From Chitinophagaceae bacterium (GTDB taxonomy: Bacteria; Bacteroidota; Bacteroidia; Chitinophagales; UBA10324), in the NCBI GenBank assembly GCA_947474435.1, contig CANJII010000013.1, positions 1 through 64,000 of the forward strand: a stretch of DNA of 64,000 bases, in the 5' to 3' direction. The position numbers were made by a program, and so were the translations under genes. This document shows, one piece after another, positions 20,401-28,977 of the stretch. The notes under the pieces were generated by a model. It had not been told where the DNA came from. It ran no database searches and saw only the letters and a program-made list of their open reading frames with translations. Each line of letters begins with the position of its first letter. Position 1 is the stretch's first letter.

Positions 20401-20471
20401 GTTTGGGCTTGCAAGTAGTTGAAAAAAAATATGCAAGAAACAAACAAAAAAAACCTGACAATCAATTTCAT
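17418..20471 (-). CDS. Secreted PKD-repeat protein with gliding-motility-associated (T9SS type B) C-terminal domain
   Basis: Signal peptide; about seven PKD-like repeats each with C.(3)C...PP.ICY...; C-terminus APTAFTPNNDKINDVFYLKV...FTRWGEMVFS...GWDGTYRSVNLNVGVYIYYYRI. Confidence 0.9.
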   Translation of the reverse strand: MKLIVRFFLFVSCIFFFNYLQAQTTHFSEDFNSGVQQGYQANGYNGWTVTTPGANGLYANEWFVTCAENGNPTGTCGAGCPIIGIPDETLHIGNVQGSPLSIFCPLGDCGAAYDAGLFTGEVVTDKRAESPIIDLTCATNPVTISFRYIENGEGVIDNFTLDFFDGITWSQLDDPAKTINNCSGQGRWTLYSFNLPVSAAGNPNVQIGLRWVNDDNANGTDPSVAVDSLRVTSQATTPNADFSTSPNANLCEGDCVNFSDISTGNIVNWNWTFSGGVPTTSNLQTPPSICWNTAGGYIVTLTITDNCGNIDVQTHQITVSNCSGPINANFTTANTNICVGTCIGFTDLSTPAPIITSWIWTFPGGTPGSFNGQNPTNICYNSVGTYSVILSVSDGIQNDITLIGSYINVTACSGPIAGFNANPSSGCVNDCFTFNNQSQNSTTWQWSFPGGTPNSFIGQNPPSICYSAPGNYNVSQYVTDAAGNTDTLTQIGYIIVTNCIFPIAGFSSNITAGCVNDCFAFNDQSQNATTWGWGFPGGTPNFYIGQSPPAVCYSLAGTYDVAQYVSDANGNTDTLIQVGYITITNCPPPVAGFTTPITTGCVSDCFNFSDQSQNATTWGWGFPGGTPAFFVGQNPPQICYSVAGVYDVAQYVTSGNGQTDTLIQVGYITITNCVPPTALFTVDATSGCENNCMTFTDQSIGVSSWSWNFAGGNPSTFSGQSPPSICYALPGNYDVQLIVANAFGVDTLTQQSFITINICSLSAQFSASDSLICEGDCITLFNQSIGQGFPNGCKWIIPGAQPDTTSAINPYVCFPNAGNYSVTLIAFDSTGADTVIYNGFIQVSSGTPVITNIESATIYAGQSIQLDASGGNSYMWYQNIPINSLDNDSVSNPIASPIDTTIYQVIMIDAEGCSSAKTIIINVIPPEFVWAPTAFTPNNDKINDVFYLKVNGIIVKYTMKIFTRWGEMVFSANDPTQGWDGTYRSVNLNVGVYIYYYRIEFIDGVILEKSGDITLLK

Positions 20472-20596
20472 TAGTTCAAATAGAAATTATTTCCGCGATA
20501 AATATACGCTCAACATGTGAATTGTTATCAAATCAAATCACTCTGAATTGCTTAACATTGTGTAATGTTTGCATTCAATATTACATCTTCAATTAA

Positions 20597-21793
20597 ATGG
20601 ATAGTTTAAAAACAGAAATTAAATTTCTTTCTGGAAATATTCAAAGCGAAATTATTGCCATTCGCAGGCACATTCATTCTAATCCCGAATTGTCAAATGA
20701 AGAAACAAAAACAGCTGAATTTATCTCTCAAAAATTAATCGAATGGGAAATTCAACACTCCACAAATATTGCCGGCAACGGAATTTGTGTATTGTTAAAA
20801 GGAGAATTAGAAGGTGAAAAAGTTATTGCGATTCGGGGAGAATTAGATGCATTACCAATTTTTGAAAAAAATGATGTGAGTTATAAATCGTGCAACGATG
20901 GTGTTATGCATGCCTGCGGTCACGATGTTCATTCGGCTGCTTTACTTGGTACTTTGCGTATTCTTCAGCAATTAAAATCAAAATGGGGCGGAACAATTAA
21001 AGCAATATTTCAACCGGCTGAAGAAAAATTACCCGGCGGTGCAAGTGTGATGATTGCCAATGGAATTTTAGAAAATCCAAAACCGGATTGCATACTTGCG
21101 CTGCATGTTTTTCCAACATTGGAATATGGGAAAGTAGGTTTTCGCGAAGGTCAGTACATGGCAAGTGCCGATGAAATTTATATAACTATTAAAGGTAAAG
21201 GTGGTCACGCTGCAATGCCGGGCGAATACAACAATCCGCTTTTTATTTCTGCCAGATTATTAAATGCCTATGAAAATTTAATTGAAGAATTAAAAACGCA
21301 AACCATTCCAACCGTAATTGCTTTTGGAAAAATTACAGGAGCCGGCGCAACCAATGTTATTCCTGATGAAGTAAATATTGAAGGTACATTCAGAACCATG
21401 GATGAAGAGTGGCGAAAAACAATTCATGAAAAATTAAAAACGATTGCGCAAAAAATTGCGGTTGAAACTTCATCAATCATTGATGTAAAAATTGCAATCG
21501 GATATCCATGCCTTTATAATAATCCTGCACTTACAAGTCAATCTAAAAATGCAGCCATAGATTTTTTAGCAAAAGAAAATGTGGTTGATATTCCGTTGCG
21601 AATGACTTCTGATGATTTTGCTTTTTATTCTCATGAAATTCCCGGATGTTATTTCAGACTCGGAACACGAAATGAAACTCGTGGAATTATTTCACCTGTT
21701 CACACTGCCACTTTTGATATTGAAGAAAAAGCATTGGAAACAGCAACCGGAACAATGGCATGGATTGCATTGCGGCTTTTAAATTCGAAATGA
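20597..21793 (+). CDS. M20 family metallopeptidase/amidohydrolase
   Basis: MHACGHDVHSAALLGTLRIL, FQPAEEKLPGGASVMI, LALHVFP motifs. Confidence 0.92.
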   Translation: MDSLKTEIKFLSGNIQSEIIAIRRHIHSNPELSNEETKTAEFISQKLIEWEIQHSTNIAGNGICVLLKGELEGEKVIAIRGELDALPIFEKNDVSYKSCNDGVMHACGHDVHSAALLGTLRILQQLKSKWGGTIKAIFQPAEEKLPGGASVMIANGILENPKPDCILALHVFPTLEYGKVGFREGQYMASADEIYITIKGKGGHAAMPGEYNNPLFISARLLNAYENLIEELKTQTIPTVIAFGKITGAGATNVIPDEVNIEGTFRTMDEEWRKTIHEKLKTIAQKIAVETSSIIDVKIAIGYPCLYNNPALTSQSKNAAIDFLAKENVVDIPLRMTSDDFAFYSHEIPGCYFRLGTRNETRGIISPVHTATFDIEEKALETATGTMAWIALRLLNSK

Positions 21794-21847
21794 TTATTCT
21801 CATTAGGATGCGCACATTCTGACAATTAAATTTGCGGCTCTTTAAAA

Positions 21848-22453
21848 ATGAGTTCAGCAACCAATATTCACCCCATATTCCATCGCATTCTTCAACGCAG
21901 TGATAAACAACATTTGCTTAAACAAACAGCGCGTGTTATTTGGTTAACAGGTTTGAGTGGTTCAGGCAAAAGCACCATTGCTGAAGGGTTGGAAAAAAAA
22001 TTACATGAAAACAATTTCCTGACTCAGATTCTGGATGGCGATAACATTCGAGCAGGAATCAACAGCAATCTTGGTTTCAGCGAAGTTGACCGTTTGGAAA
22101 ATATCCGTCGCATTGCTGAAGTATCAAAACTATTTTTGAATTGCAGTGTCATTACCATCAATTCTTTTGTAAGTCCTACCAATGATGTTCGGAAATTGGC
22201 GAAAGAAATAATCGGTGAAAATGATTTCATTGAAATCTTTATAAACTGCCCTTTAGAAATTTGCGAGCAACGGGATGTGAAAGGTCTTTATGCAAAAGCC
22301 AGAAAAGGAGAGATAAAAGATTTCACGGGAATCACGGCGCCATTTGAAGCACCTGTTGCGCCTTCATTGGAAATAAAAAGCAACGAACTAACTATTGAAG
22401 AATCGGTTGAGAAAATTTTCTCTTTCATTCTTCCACTCATCACTAAAAATTAA
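21848..22453 (+). CDS. cysC: Adenylyl-sulfate kinase
   Basis: Walker A GLSGSGKSTIAEGLE, DGDNIRAGINSNLGFSEVDRLENIRRIAEVSKLF; adjacent to cysD and cysN. Confidence 0.93.
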   Translation: MSSATNIHPIFHRILQRSDKQHLLKQTARVIWLTGLSGSGKSTIAEGLEKKLHENNFLTQILDGDNIRAGINSNLGFSEVDRLENIRRIAEVSKLFLNCSVITINSFVSPTNDVRKLAKEIIGENDFIEIFINCPLEICEQRDVKGLYAKARKGEIKDFTGITAPFEAPVAPSLEIKSNELTIEESVEKIFSFILPLITKN

Positions 22454-22456
22454 TTC

Positions 22457-23362
22457 ATGAGAGCATATAATTTAACACACCTGAGAGAACTCGAATCAGA
22501 AAGTATGTTTGTGTTGCGCGAGGTAGCTGCGCAATTTGAACGGCCTGTACTTCTGTTCAGTGGAGGAAAAGATTCCATTGTTGTATCGCACCTTGCACGC
22601 AAAGCATTCTGGCCCGCACCCATTCCATTCAAGTTAATGCATGTTGATACCGGACACAATTTTTCTGAAGCAATTGAATACCGCGATTGGTGGGCGAAAG
22701 AAATTAATGCAACACTCGTTGTGGCATCGGTTCAGGATTCTATTGACAAAGGAAGAGTAGTTGAAGAAAAAGGATACAATGCAAGCCGCAATGTTTTGCA
22801 AACAACAACCCTGCTCGATGCCATTGAAGAAAATAAATTTGATTGTGCAATTGGCGGTGCAAGAAGAGACGAAGAAAAAGCAAGAGCAAAGGAGCGATTT
22901 TTTTCTCACCGTGATGAGTTCGGACAGTGGGACCCGAAAAATCAGCGGCCTGAATTGTGGAATATTTTTAATGGACGGAAACACATAGGCGAACACTTCC
23001 GTGTTTTTCCAATCAGCAACTGGACAGAGATGGATGTGTGGCAATACATACTGATTGAAAAAATTCCATTACCAAGTTTATACTTTACACACAAACGAAA
23101 AGTATTCAGTCGCGACGGAGTCATTTATTCGATGAGTGATTTTATGAAACTGAAACCTGAAGAAAAAGAAGAAGAAATGATAGTGCGCTTTCGTACTGTT
23201 GGCGATATGACCTGCACCGGTGCTGTACTTTCTGAAGCATCAACAGTGGAAGATATTATTGCTGAAGTAGCAGCAGCTCGCACAACCGAAAGAGGTTCGC
23301 GACAAGATGATAAGCGCAGTGAAGCAGCAATGGAAGACAGAAAAAAACAAGGATATTTCTGA
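22457..23362 (+). CDS. cysD: Sulfate adenylyltransferase subunit 2
   Basis: PP-loop LLFSGGKDSIVVSHLARKAFWP; GGARRDEEKARAKERFFSHRDEFGQWDPKNQRPELWNIFNG. Confidence 0.96.
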   Translation: MRAYNLTHLRELESESMFVLREVAAQFERPVLLFSGGKDSIVVSHLARKAFWPAPIPFKLMHVDTGHNFSEAIEYRDWWAKEINATLVVASVQDSIDKGRVVEEKGYNASRNVLQTTTLLDAIEENKFDCAIGGARRDEEKARAKERFFSHRDEFGQWDPKNQRPELWNIFNGRKHIGEHFRVFPISNWTEMDVWQYILIEKIPLPSLYFTHKRKVFSRDGVIYSMSDFMKLKPEEKEEEMIVRFRTVGDMTCTGAVLSEASTVEDIIAEVAAARTTERGSRQDDKRSEAAMEDRKKQGYF

Positions 23363-23436
23363 TTTGATATTTTGATGATGAGTTTCAATCGCTGGGTTTT
23401 TAATTTCTAAATTTTAATTTTTTAATTTTTATATAA

Positions 23437-24702
23437 ATGACAACAAAAAGTTACCTCGATATGGAATTGCTTCGCTTCACAACTGCGGGCAGTGTGGATG
23501 ATGGAAAAAGTACACTGATCGGAAGATTGCTGTATGATTCAAAATCAATATTTCAGGATCAACTGGAAGCAATTGAGCACACAAGCAAGCAGCGTGGAGA
23601 AGAGGGGGTTAACCTTGCATTACTCACTGATGGATTGCGTGCCGAGCGCGAGCAGGGAATTACAATTGATGTTGCATACAGATATTTCGCTACTCCAAAA
23701 CGGAAATTCATTATTGCAGATACTCCAGGGCACATACAATACACTCGCAACATGGTTACCGGTGCGAGCACTGCTAACCTTGCAATCATTTTAGTAGATG
23801 CACGCAACGGAGTGGTTGAACAAACACGCCGCCACTCATTCATTGCTTCGTTGTTAGAGATTCCGCACATAATAGTTTGCATAAACAAAATGGATTTAGT
23901 GAGTTGGAGCGAAGATGTGTTTGAGCAAATAAAATCAGATTACACATCGTTCGCTGCAAAGCTGGATGTGCGCGATATTCATTTCATTCCAATCAGCGCA
24001 TTGAAAGGAGATAATGTGGTGGACCCATCGCAAAATATGTTGTGGTATAACGGGAGTACACTTTTGTACTTGCTTGAAAACATTCACATCGCATCTGATG
24101 TCAATCACATTGATGCACGCTTTCCTGTGCAATATGTTATTCGCCCTTACAGCGATAAATTTCATGACTATCGTGGATATGCCGGAAGAGTAGCCGGTGG
24201 AATTTTTCGTCCCGGAGATGAAGTGGAAATTTTGCCAAGTGGTTTCAGTTCAAAAATAAAAAGCATCGATACTTTCGAAGGACCACTCACAGAAGCATTT
24301 GCGCCAATGAGTGTTTGCATTACGCTGGAAGATGATATTGATATCAGTCGCGGTGATATGATTGTGCGAAAAAATAATAAACCTGAAATAAGTCAGGATG
24401 TTGATTTGATGATTTGCTGGATGAACGAAAAATCATTGCAGTTGAATGGTAAGTATGCTTTTAAACACACCACCCGGGAAGGCCGGTGTGTTGTAAAAGA
24501 TGTAAAATATAAAATGGACATCAGCACCATGTCACGCCTTTCCGACGATAAAAATTTAAGCAAAAACGATATTGGAAGAATTACCATTCGAACTACTGTA
24601 CCTATTATGTTTGATAGCTATCGCAAAAACAGAATAACAGGATCCATCATTTTAATTGATGAAGCAACCAACGAAACAGTTGGTGCCGGAATGATTGTTT
24701 GA
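23437..24702 (+). CDS. cysN: Sulfate adenylyltransferase subunit 1 (GTPase)
   Basis: GSVDDGKSTLIGRLLYDSK, EREQGITIDVAYRYF, DTPGHIQYTRNMVTGAS, NKMDL. Confidence 0.96.
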   Translation: MTTKSYLDMELLRFTTAGSVDDGKSTLIGRLLYDSKSIFQDQLEAIEHTSKQRGEEGVNLALLTDGLRAEREQGITIDVAYRYFATPKRKFIIADTPGHIQYTRNMVTGASTANLAIILVDARNGVVEQTRRHSFIASLLEIPHIIVCINKMDLVSWSEDVFEQIKSDYTSFAAKLDVRDIHFIPISALKGDNVVDPSQNMLWYNGSTLLYLLENIHIASDVNHIDARFPVQYVIRPYSDKFHDYRGYAGRVAGGIFRPGDEVEILPSGFSSKIKSIDTFEGPLTEAFAPMSVCITLEDDIDISRGDMIVRKNNKPEISQDVDLMICWMNEKSLQLNGKYAFKHTTREGRCVVKDVKYKMDISTMSRLSDDKNLSKNDIGRITIRTTVPIMFDSYRKNRITGSIILIDEATNETVGAGMIV

Positions 24703-24743
24703 TTGCAGGGAATTTTTAATTTTTGATTTGTTTATTATTGAGG

Positions 24744-26270
24744 ATGATAAAATATTTAAATTCAAACATCAAGTTAATCAGTCTGATTCTGGTTGTTGCA
24801 TTATTAATTTTTCATCTCTGGTCTCTTTCTATTTATCCGATACCCTGGTTCGATGAAACTTTTTATGCAAGTATCGCACAGGATTTTCAATTGAGAGGTC
24901 ATTTTTATCCCTGGGTTGCGCCATTTTGCTATGAATTTCATGAATGCGTTACTTACGGTCCGGTTTATTTTTTTATACAGGCATTTGTTTATTCATTGAT
25001 TGGTATAAATTGTTTTGCATCAAAATTTTCAGGATTTTTCTTTGGGGTGCTGATGGTATTTACTTATGTAAAGTTGTATCGGACAGGTGCACCAAATGGC
25101 CTCCGCTGGATTGAATATTTATTATTGCTGAGTTTATTTTTTGATTATACAGTATTTGAAAGTTTTCATTTAGGAAGAATGGAACCGGTTACCATTTTCT
25201 TTCTTAATGTTTCTGTTTTATTGCAATTAAAAAGTTTGCAATTAAAAAATCCAAAACAACAATATCGATTGGCAATCATATATAGTTTGTTTGCCGTTTT
25301 AGCGGTTTTAACAACTCCACGAACACTCATATTGCTTATTCCTTCAGGTCTATTGATAATTTATACCTGGATAAAAGAGAAACGCTCCTCTCGTTTTTTT
25401 GAATTAGTTATTCTGGGTAGTGTTTTTATCACTTTTATTTCTATTTGGATATTTTATGCACACGGTAATATTGAGAATATGATTAACTATTATAAAATAG
25501 TAAATGATTCTTCACATTACTGGTTTTCATTTTCGTTACGCGATTCAATATATATTTATCAATATCCAACAGTAGTTGTATCAATTTTAATTTCAATTAT
25601 TACTGCGGTTATTCTCAAGAAAAAATTCTGGAATCTTCTTACCTTCTATTGTATCGCAAGTATTTTACTTTTTTACGGTTTGGTTTACATGCTGCGTCCT
25701 TATTGTATTTATACCATTCCTTTATTTTACTTGTTAGCGGCTCATTCATTGAACATGCTTTATCAAAGTGAAATTGCATCTAAATTTTATAAAACAGTTT
25801 CAACTGCAGCTTTCATCGGAATTTTTGTTTTAATGTTCGGTGGAGTTTGCGCAAAAGGATACTATATTTTTGTTTCCTCTTCATTCAGAAATCCTGAAGC
25901 AATTGATAAATTTATTCAAAAAAATGTTCCCCCGCATTCAAAAGTAATAGGCGATGAAATTTATTATTACACAGTTTTAAAATCGGGAAGTGATTTTCAA
26001 TACATGCATTTAGGAGAAACAAACGAAAACAGAGAAAAATATCAGCGCGAAGTTTTTGATTATGATTACATACTGATTTCTGACGAGCTATTAGCCTTCA
26101 ATCCAAAAGTTTTTAAAGTATATGATGCCAATGCAGATTTGCAACTGGTTGCTGATTTTCAACCGCCACTCGATCCTATTACTACACTAATAAATAAAAA
26201 AAGAAGAGGCCTGGTATCGTTCTATAGCTACAATGGTCATTTGTATAAAAGAATAAAACAAAAAAAATAA
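24744..26270 (+). CDS. Polytopic membrane protein, GT39/ArnT-like glycosyltransferase
   Basis: IYPIPWFDETFYASIAQDFQLRGHFYPW near the N-terminus followed by many TM segments; ATG at 24744. Confidence 0.7.
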   Translation: MIKYLNSNIKLISLILVVALLIFHLWSLSIYPIPWFDETFYASIAQDFQLRGHFYPWVAPFCYEFHECVTYGPVYFFIQAFVYSLIGINCFASKFSGFFFGVLMVFTYVKLYRTGAPNGLRWIEYLLLLSLFFDYTVFESFHLGRMEPVTIFFLNVSVLLQLKSLQLKNPKQQYRLAIIYSLFAVLAVLTTPRTLILLIPSGLLIIYTWIKEKRSSRFFELVILGSVFITFISIWIFYAHGNIENMINYYKIVNDSSHYWFSFSLRDSIYIYQYPTVVVSILISIITAVILKKKFWNLLTFYCIASILLFYGLVYMLRPYCIYTIPLFYLLAAHSLNMLYQSEIASKFYKTVSTAAFIGIFVLMFGGVCAKGYYIFVSSSFRNPEAIDKFIQKNVPPHSKVIGDEIYYYTVLKSGSDFQYMHLGETNENREKYQREVFDYDYILISDELLAFNPKVFKVYDANADLQLVADFQPPLDPITTLINKKRRGLVSFYSYNGHLYKRIKQKK

Positions 26271-26273
26271 TTT

Positions 26274-27224
26274 CTACTTTAATCCAATTATAAAATCAAA
26301 AATAGTTTTTACTAAATCAGTTGCAATTGGTAATTCAGGTTGGAGGTACGAAGCTTTGTTTTCCGCATCATTTTTAAATCCTGTTCTTAAAGGGTGATTC
26401 ATGCCGGCAATAATTTTATAATTCGAAGCAGGATTTGCTTTTTTCAAACTATCAGCATCGGCAACAGAAACCTGTAAATCGCTATCACCTGCAATGATGA
26501 GCGAAGGAATTTTTAAATCAGCAATTTCTTTTGTCGGATCGTACTTCATCCACGAAATCATATACGGTTGCACACTTTCGCGGAACAGGGAAGCAAGCAT
26601 TGGTGCTACACTTTTTACTTCAACCCCTTTTTGCAGGCTGTCAATAATTCTGTAGCATTCATTTTTTATGGCTTCAGGTTGTTTGGCCAGCTGTTCTTTC
26701 AACACAAGCGCAATCGGTCGTCCGGCACCGCAAAGAGATATGTATGCATCGGTTTTCGTTTGCTTACTTGCAAGCAAACCAATCAAAGCACCTTCACTGT
26801 GACCCGTTATAATAATTTTCGAAAATTTTTTATTACTACTGAAATAATTTACGCATGCTACGGCATCAGTTACAAAATCATCGAAACGCATATTGGCTTC
26901 ACTCATCTTAAAATCATTACTGGCTCCAACTCCCCGTTTGTCATATCTGTAACTTGGTATTCCTCTTTTAGCCAGAGAATCAGCCAATAATTTGTAAGCG
27001 TCGCATTTCAATTCTGATGAATTACAATTCCGATCTGTTGGTCCTGAACCGGCAATGATTATCACCAGCGGCATTGGTTTACTGGTATCGGCTGGCAATA
27101 ATAAACTTCCATGAATATGACCACCGGTGCTTTCGATAGCAACTTCACTTTCAGTAGGAATAGATGGAGTTACAACTGATTTACAACTGGTGAATATGAT
27201 TAGTAAAAACAAAAAGTATTTCAT
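26274..27224 (-). CDS. Alpha/beta hydrolase lipoprotein
   Basis: Lipobox MKYFLFLLIIFTSCKS; IIAGSGPTDRN, YDKRGVGAS, ITGHSEGALIGL nucleophile elbow, GDSDLQV, NHPLR. Confidence 0.85.
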   Translation of the reverse strand: MKYFLFLLIIFTSCKSVVTPSIPTESEVAIESTGGHIHGSLLLPADTSKPMPLVIIIAGSGPTDRNCNSSELKCDAYKLLADSLAKRGIPSYRYDKRGVGASNDFKMSEANMRFDDFVTDAVACVNYFSSNKKFSKIIITGHSEGALIGLLASKQTKTDAYISLCGAGRPIALVLKEQLAKQPEAIKNECYRIIDSLQKGVEVKSVAPMLASLFRESVQPYMISWMKYDPTKEIADLKIPSLIIAGDSDLQVSVADADSLKKANPASNYKIIAGMNHPLRTGFKNDAENKASYLQPELPIATDLVKTIFDFIIGLK

Positions 27225-27340
27225 TTTAGTGTATGATGATTTATAAAGGTTCAATTGCAATGTTAGAAATATTTACTTTGTTTTTATGCCATTAAATTTA
27301 ATATAGATATAATTGAGAAAGAGGTTTACTTTGCATCACA

Positions 27341-28882
27341 ATGAAAAAAGGAATTTACTTGTTTGCTTTTCTTTTTCAATGCAATTTTCTTTTTGCACAA
27401 ATTCCAACATTCAGTCAGGATATTGCTCCCATTATTTTTAATCATTGCACTAATTGCCATCGACCGGGAAATATTGCTCCGTTTGCTTTAACAAATTATG
27501 ATGAAGTTTCAAGTGCAGCTTCTTCTATTTCATATGTAGTAAATAATAAATTAATGCCCCCGTGGCCTCCTGATCCTCAATTCCGCCATTTTATTAATGA
27601 ACGGGTTCTTTCAATTACGGAAATTCAGGCTATTAATGATTGGATTTCTTTTGGTATGCCTGAAGGTGACACTTCTTTATTACCACCACTGCCAAACTTT
27701 ATTGATGGCAGTGAAATTGGAATTCCAGATGTACAATTTGAGCTGCCACATTATGTGTTAAATTCTTCAACAGATGAATATAGATGTTTCGTTCTACATT
27801 CTCAGTTTGCTCAGGATGTATTTATTAAATCAATTGAATTTATTCCGGGCAATGAATTAATTGATCATCATGCTGTAATTTTTTGGGATACAACTGGAGT
27901 TTGTCAACAGTTAGATGACCAAACTATTGAACCCGGATATAATTCATTCAGTTCTTTTGCCGGAACCGATAGTGCAAAAAAAATTGCAATATGGGTTCCG
28001 GGTTCACCTCCATTGATCTTGCCACAAAATTTTGGGTTTCTGATTCCTGCAAATGCTGATATCGTTGTTCAAATGCATTACCCTTCCGGAAGCGCCGGGC
28101 TAATAGATAGTTCAAAACTCAATATTTTTTTTCAGCAAGGTATCCAAATTAGAACTGTTCAATTAAAATCAATTATAAATATTACTAATTTGGTTGATGG
28201 TCCGTTAATCATTCCTGCCGATAGTATTTTAACTTTTCATGCACAATCAACTTTTCCGATTAACACATCGCTGATAGCCGTTTTCCCTCACATGCATTTA
28301 ATCGGCAGCAACACATTAACATATGCTGTTCAGCCAAATGGTGATACAATGAATCTTATATCAGTGCCTAACTGGAATTTTCACTGGCAGGGATTTTATA
28401 CTTATGAAAAACCGGTGGTCGTAAATCAAAATGCTGCCATCTATTCTGAATTTACTTATAACAATACTTCTTCCAATTCGGCAAATCCGAATTTCCCACC
28501 ACAAGATGTTAGTTATGGCAACGGAAGTGAAAATGAAATGATGGTAACTGCCTTTTTAATTGTTCCATATAAACCCGGCGATGAAAATATTTCTCTTAAT
28601 TCAAAGGATATTTCTTCCGATAAATTTAAAAATGAAATTTCTATATACCCAAACCCTGGGAATGGACTGTTTATTTTAAATTTTAATCTTAAAGAAAATG
28701 TTTCAATTTCAGTTTTTAATGTTGAAGGAATAGTAGTGAAAAAAATATTTGATAATTTGTATTTTGGTAATGAAAATCATTTTCAAATTTGTGATGCACA
28801 TGATTTGCCTTCAGGAATTTATTTTTTGAAAATCCATAGCAATGAAATCAATATTGTTAAACGATTGGTCATCATTCATTAA
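27341..28882 (+). CDS. Secreted CxxCH heme-motif plus copper type II ascorbate-dependent monooxygenase-like protein with T9SS type A domain
   Basis: Signal peptide; DIAPIIFNHCTNCHRPGNIAPFALTNYDE...MPPWPPDP; HHAVIFWDTTG, VQMHYPSG, FPHMHLIG; C-term YPNPGNGLF...PSGIYFLKI. Confidence 0.8.
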   Translation: MKKGIYLFAFLFQCNFLFAQIPTFSQDIAPIIFNHCTNCHRPGNIAPFALTNYDEVSSAASSISYVVNNKLMPPWPPDPQFRHFINERVLSITEIQAINDWISFGMPEGDTSLLPPLPNFIDGSEIGIPDVQFELPHYVLNSSTDEYRCFVLHSQFAQDVFIKSIEFIPGNELIDHHAVIFWDTTGVCQQLDDQTIEPGYNSFSSFAGTDSAKKIAIWVPGSPPLILPQNFGFLIPANADIVVQMHYPSGSAGLIDSSKLNIFFQQGIQIRTVQLKSIINITNLVDGPLIIPADSILTFHAQSTFPINTSLIAVFPHMHLIGSNTLTYAVQPNGDTMNLISVPNWNFHWQGFYTYEKPVVVNQNAAIYSEFTYNNTSSNSANPNFPPQDVSYGNGSENEMMVTAFLIVPYKPGDENISLNSKDISSDKFKNEISIYPNPGNGLFILNFNLKENVSISVFNVEGIVVKKIFDNLYFGNENHFQICDAHDLPSGIYFLKIHSNEINIVKRLVIIH

Positions 28883-28935
28883 ACTTATTGCAATTATTTT
28901 TTCTACAACAAATTTATTTACCAATAATCCTTTTC

Positions 28936-28943
28936 TATATTTG
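28936..28943 (+). promoter_or_regulatory. Candidate -7 box TATATTTG
   Basis: Exact TAnnTTTG match 35 nt upstream of the ATG at 28978. Confidence 0.35.
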
Positions 28944-28977
28944 AAAATCAAATCCTCATTTTCCAATTAAATTTTTC

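Noticed and set aside
22634-23044. 136-aa reverse ORF inside cysD
   Set aside because: Antisense to a highly conserved gene; compositionally a shadow ORF.
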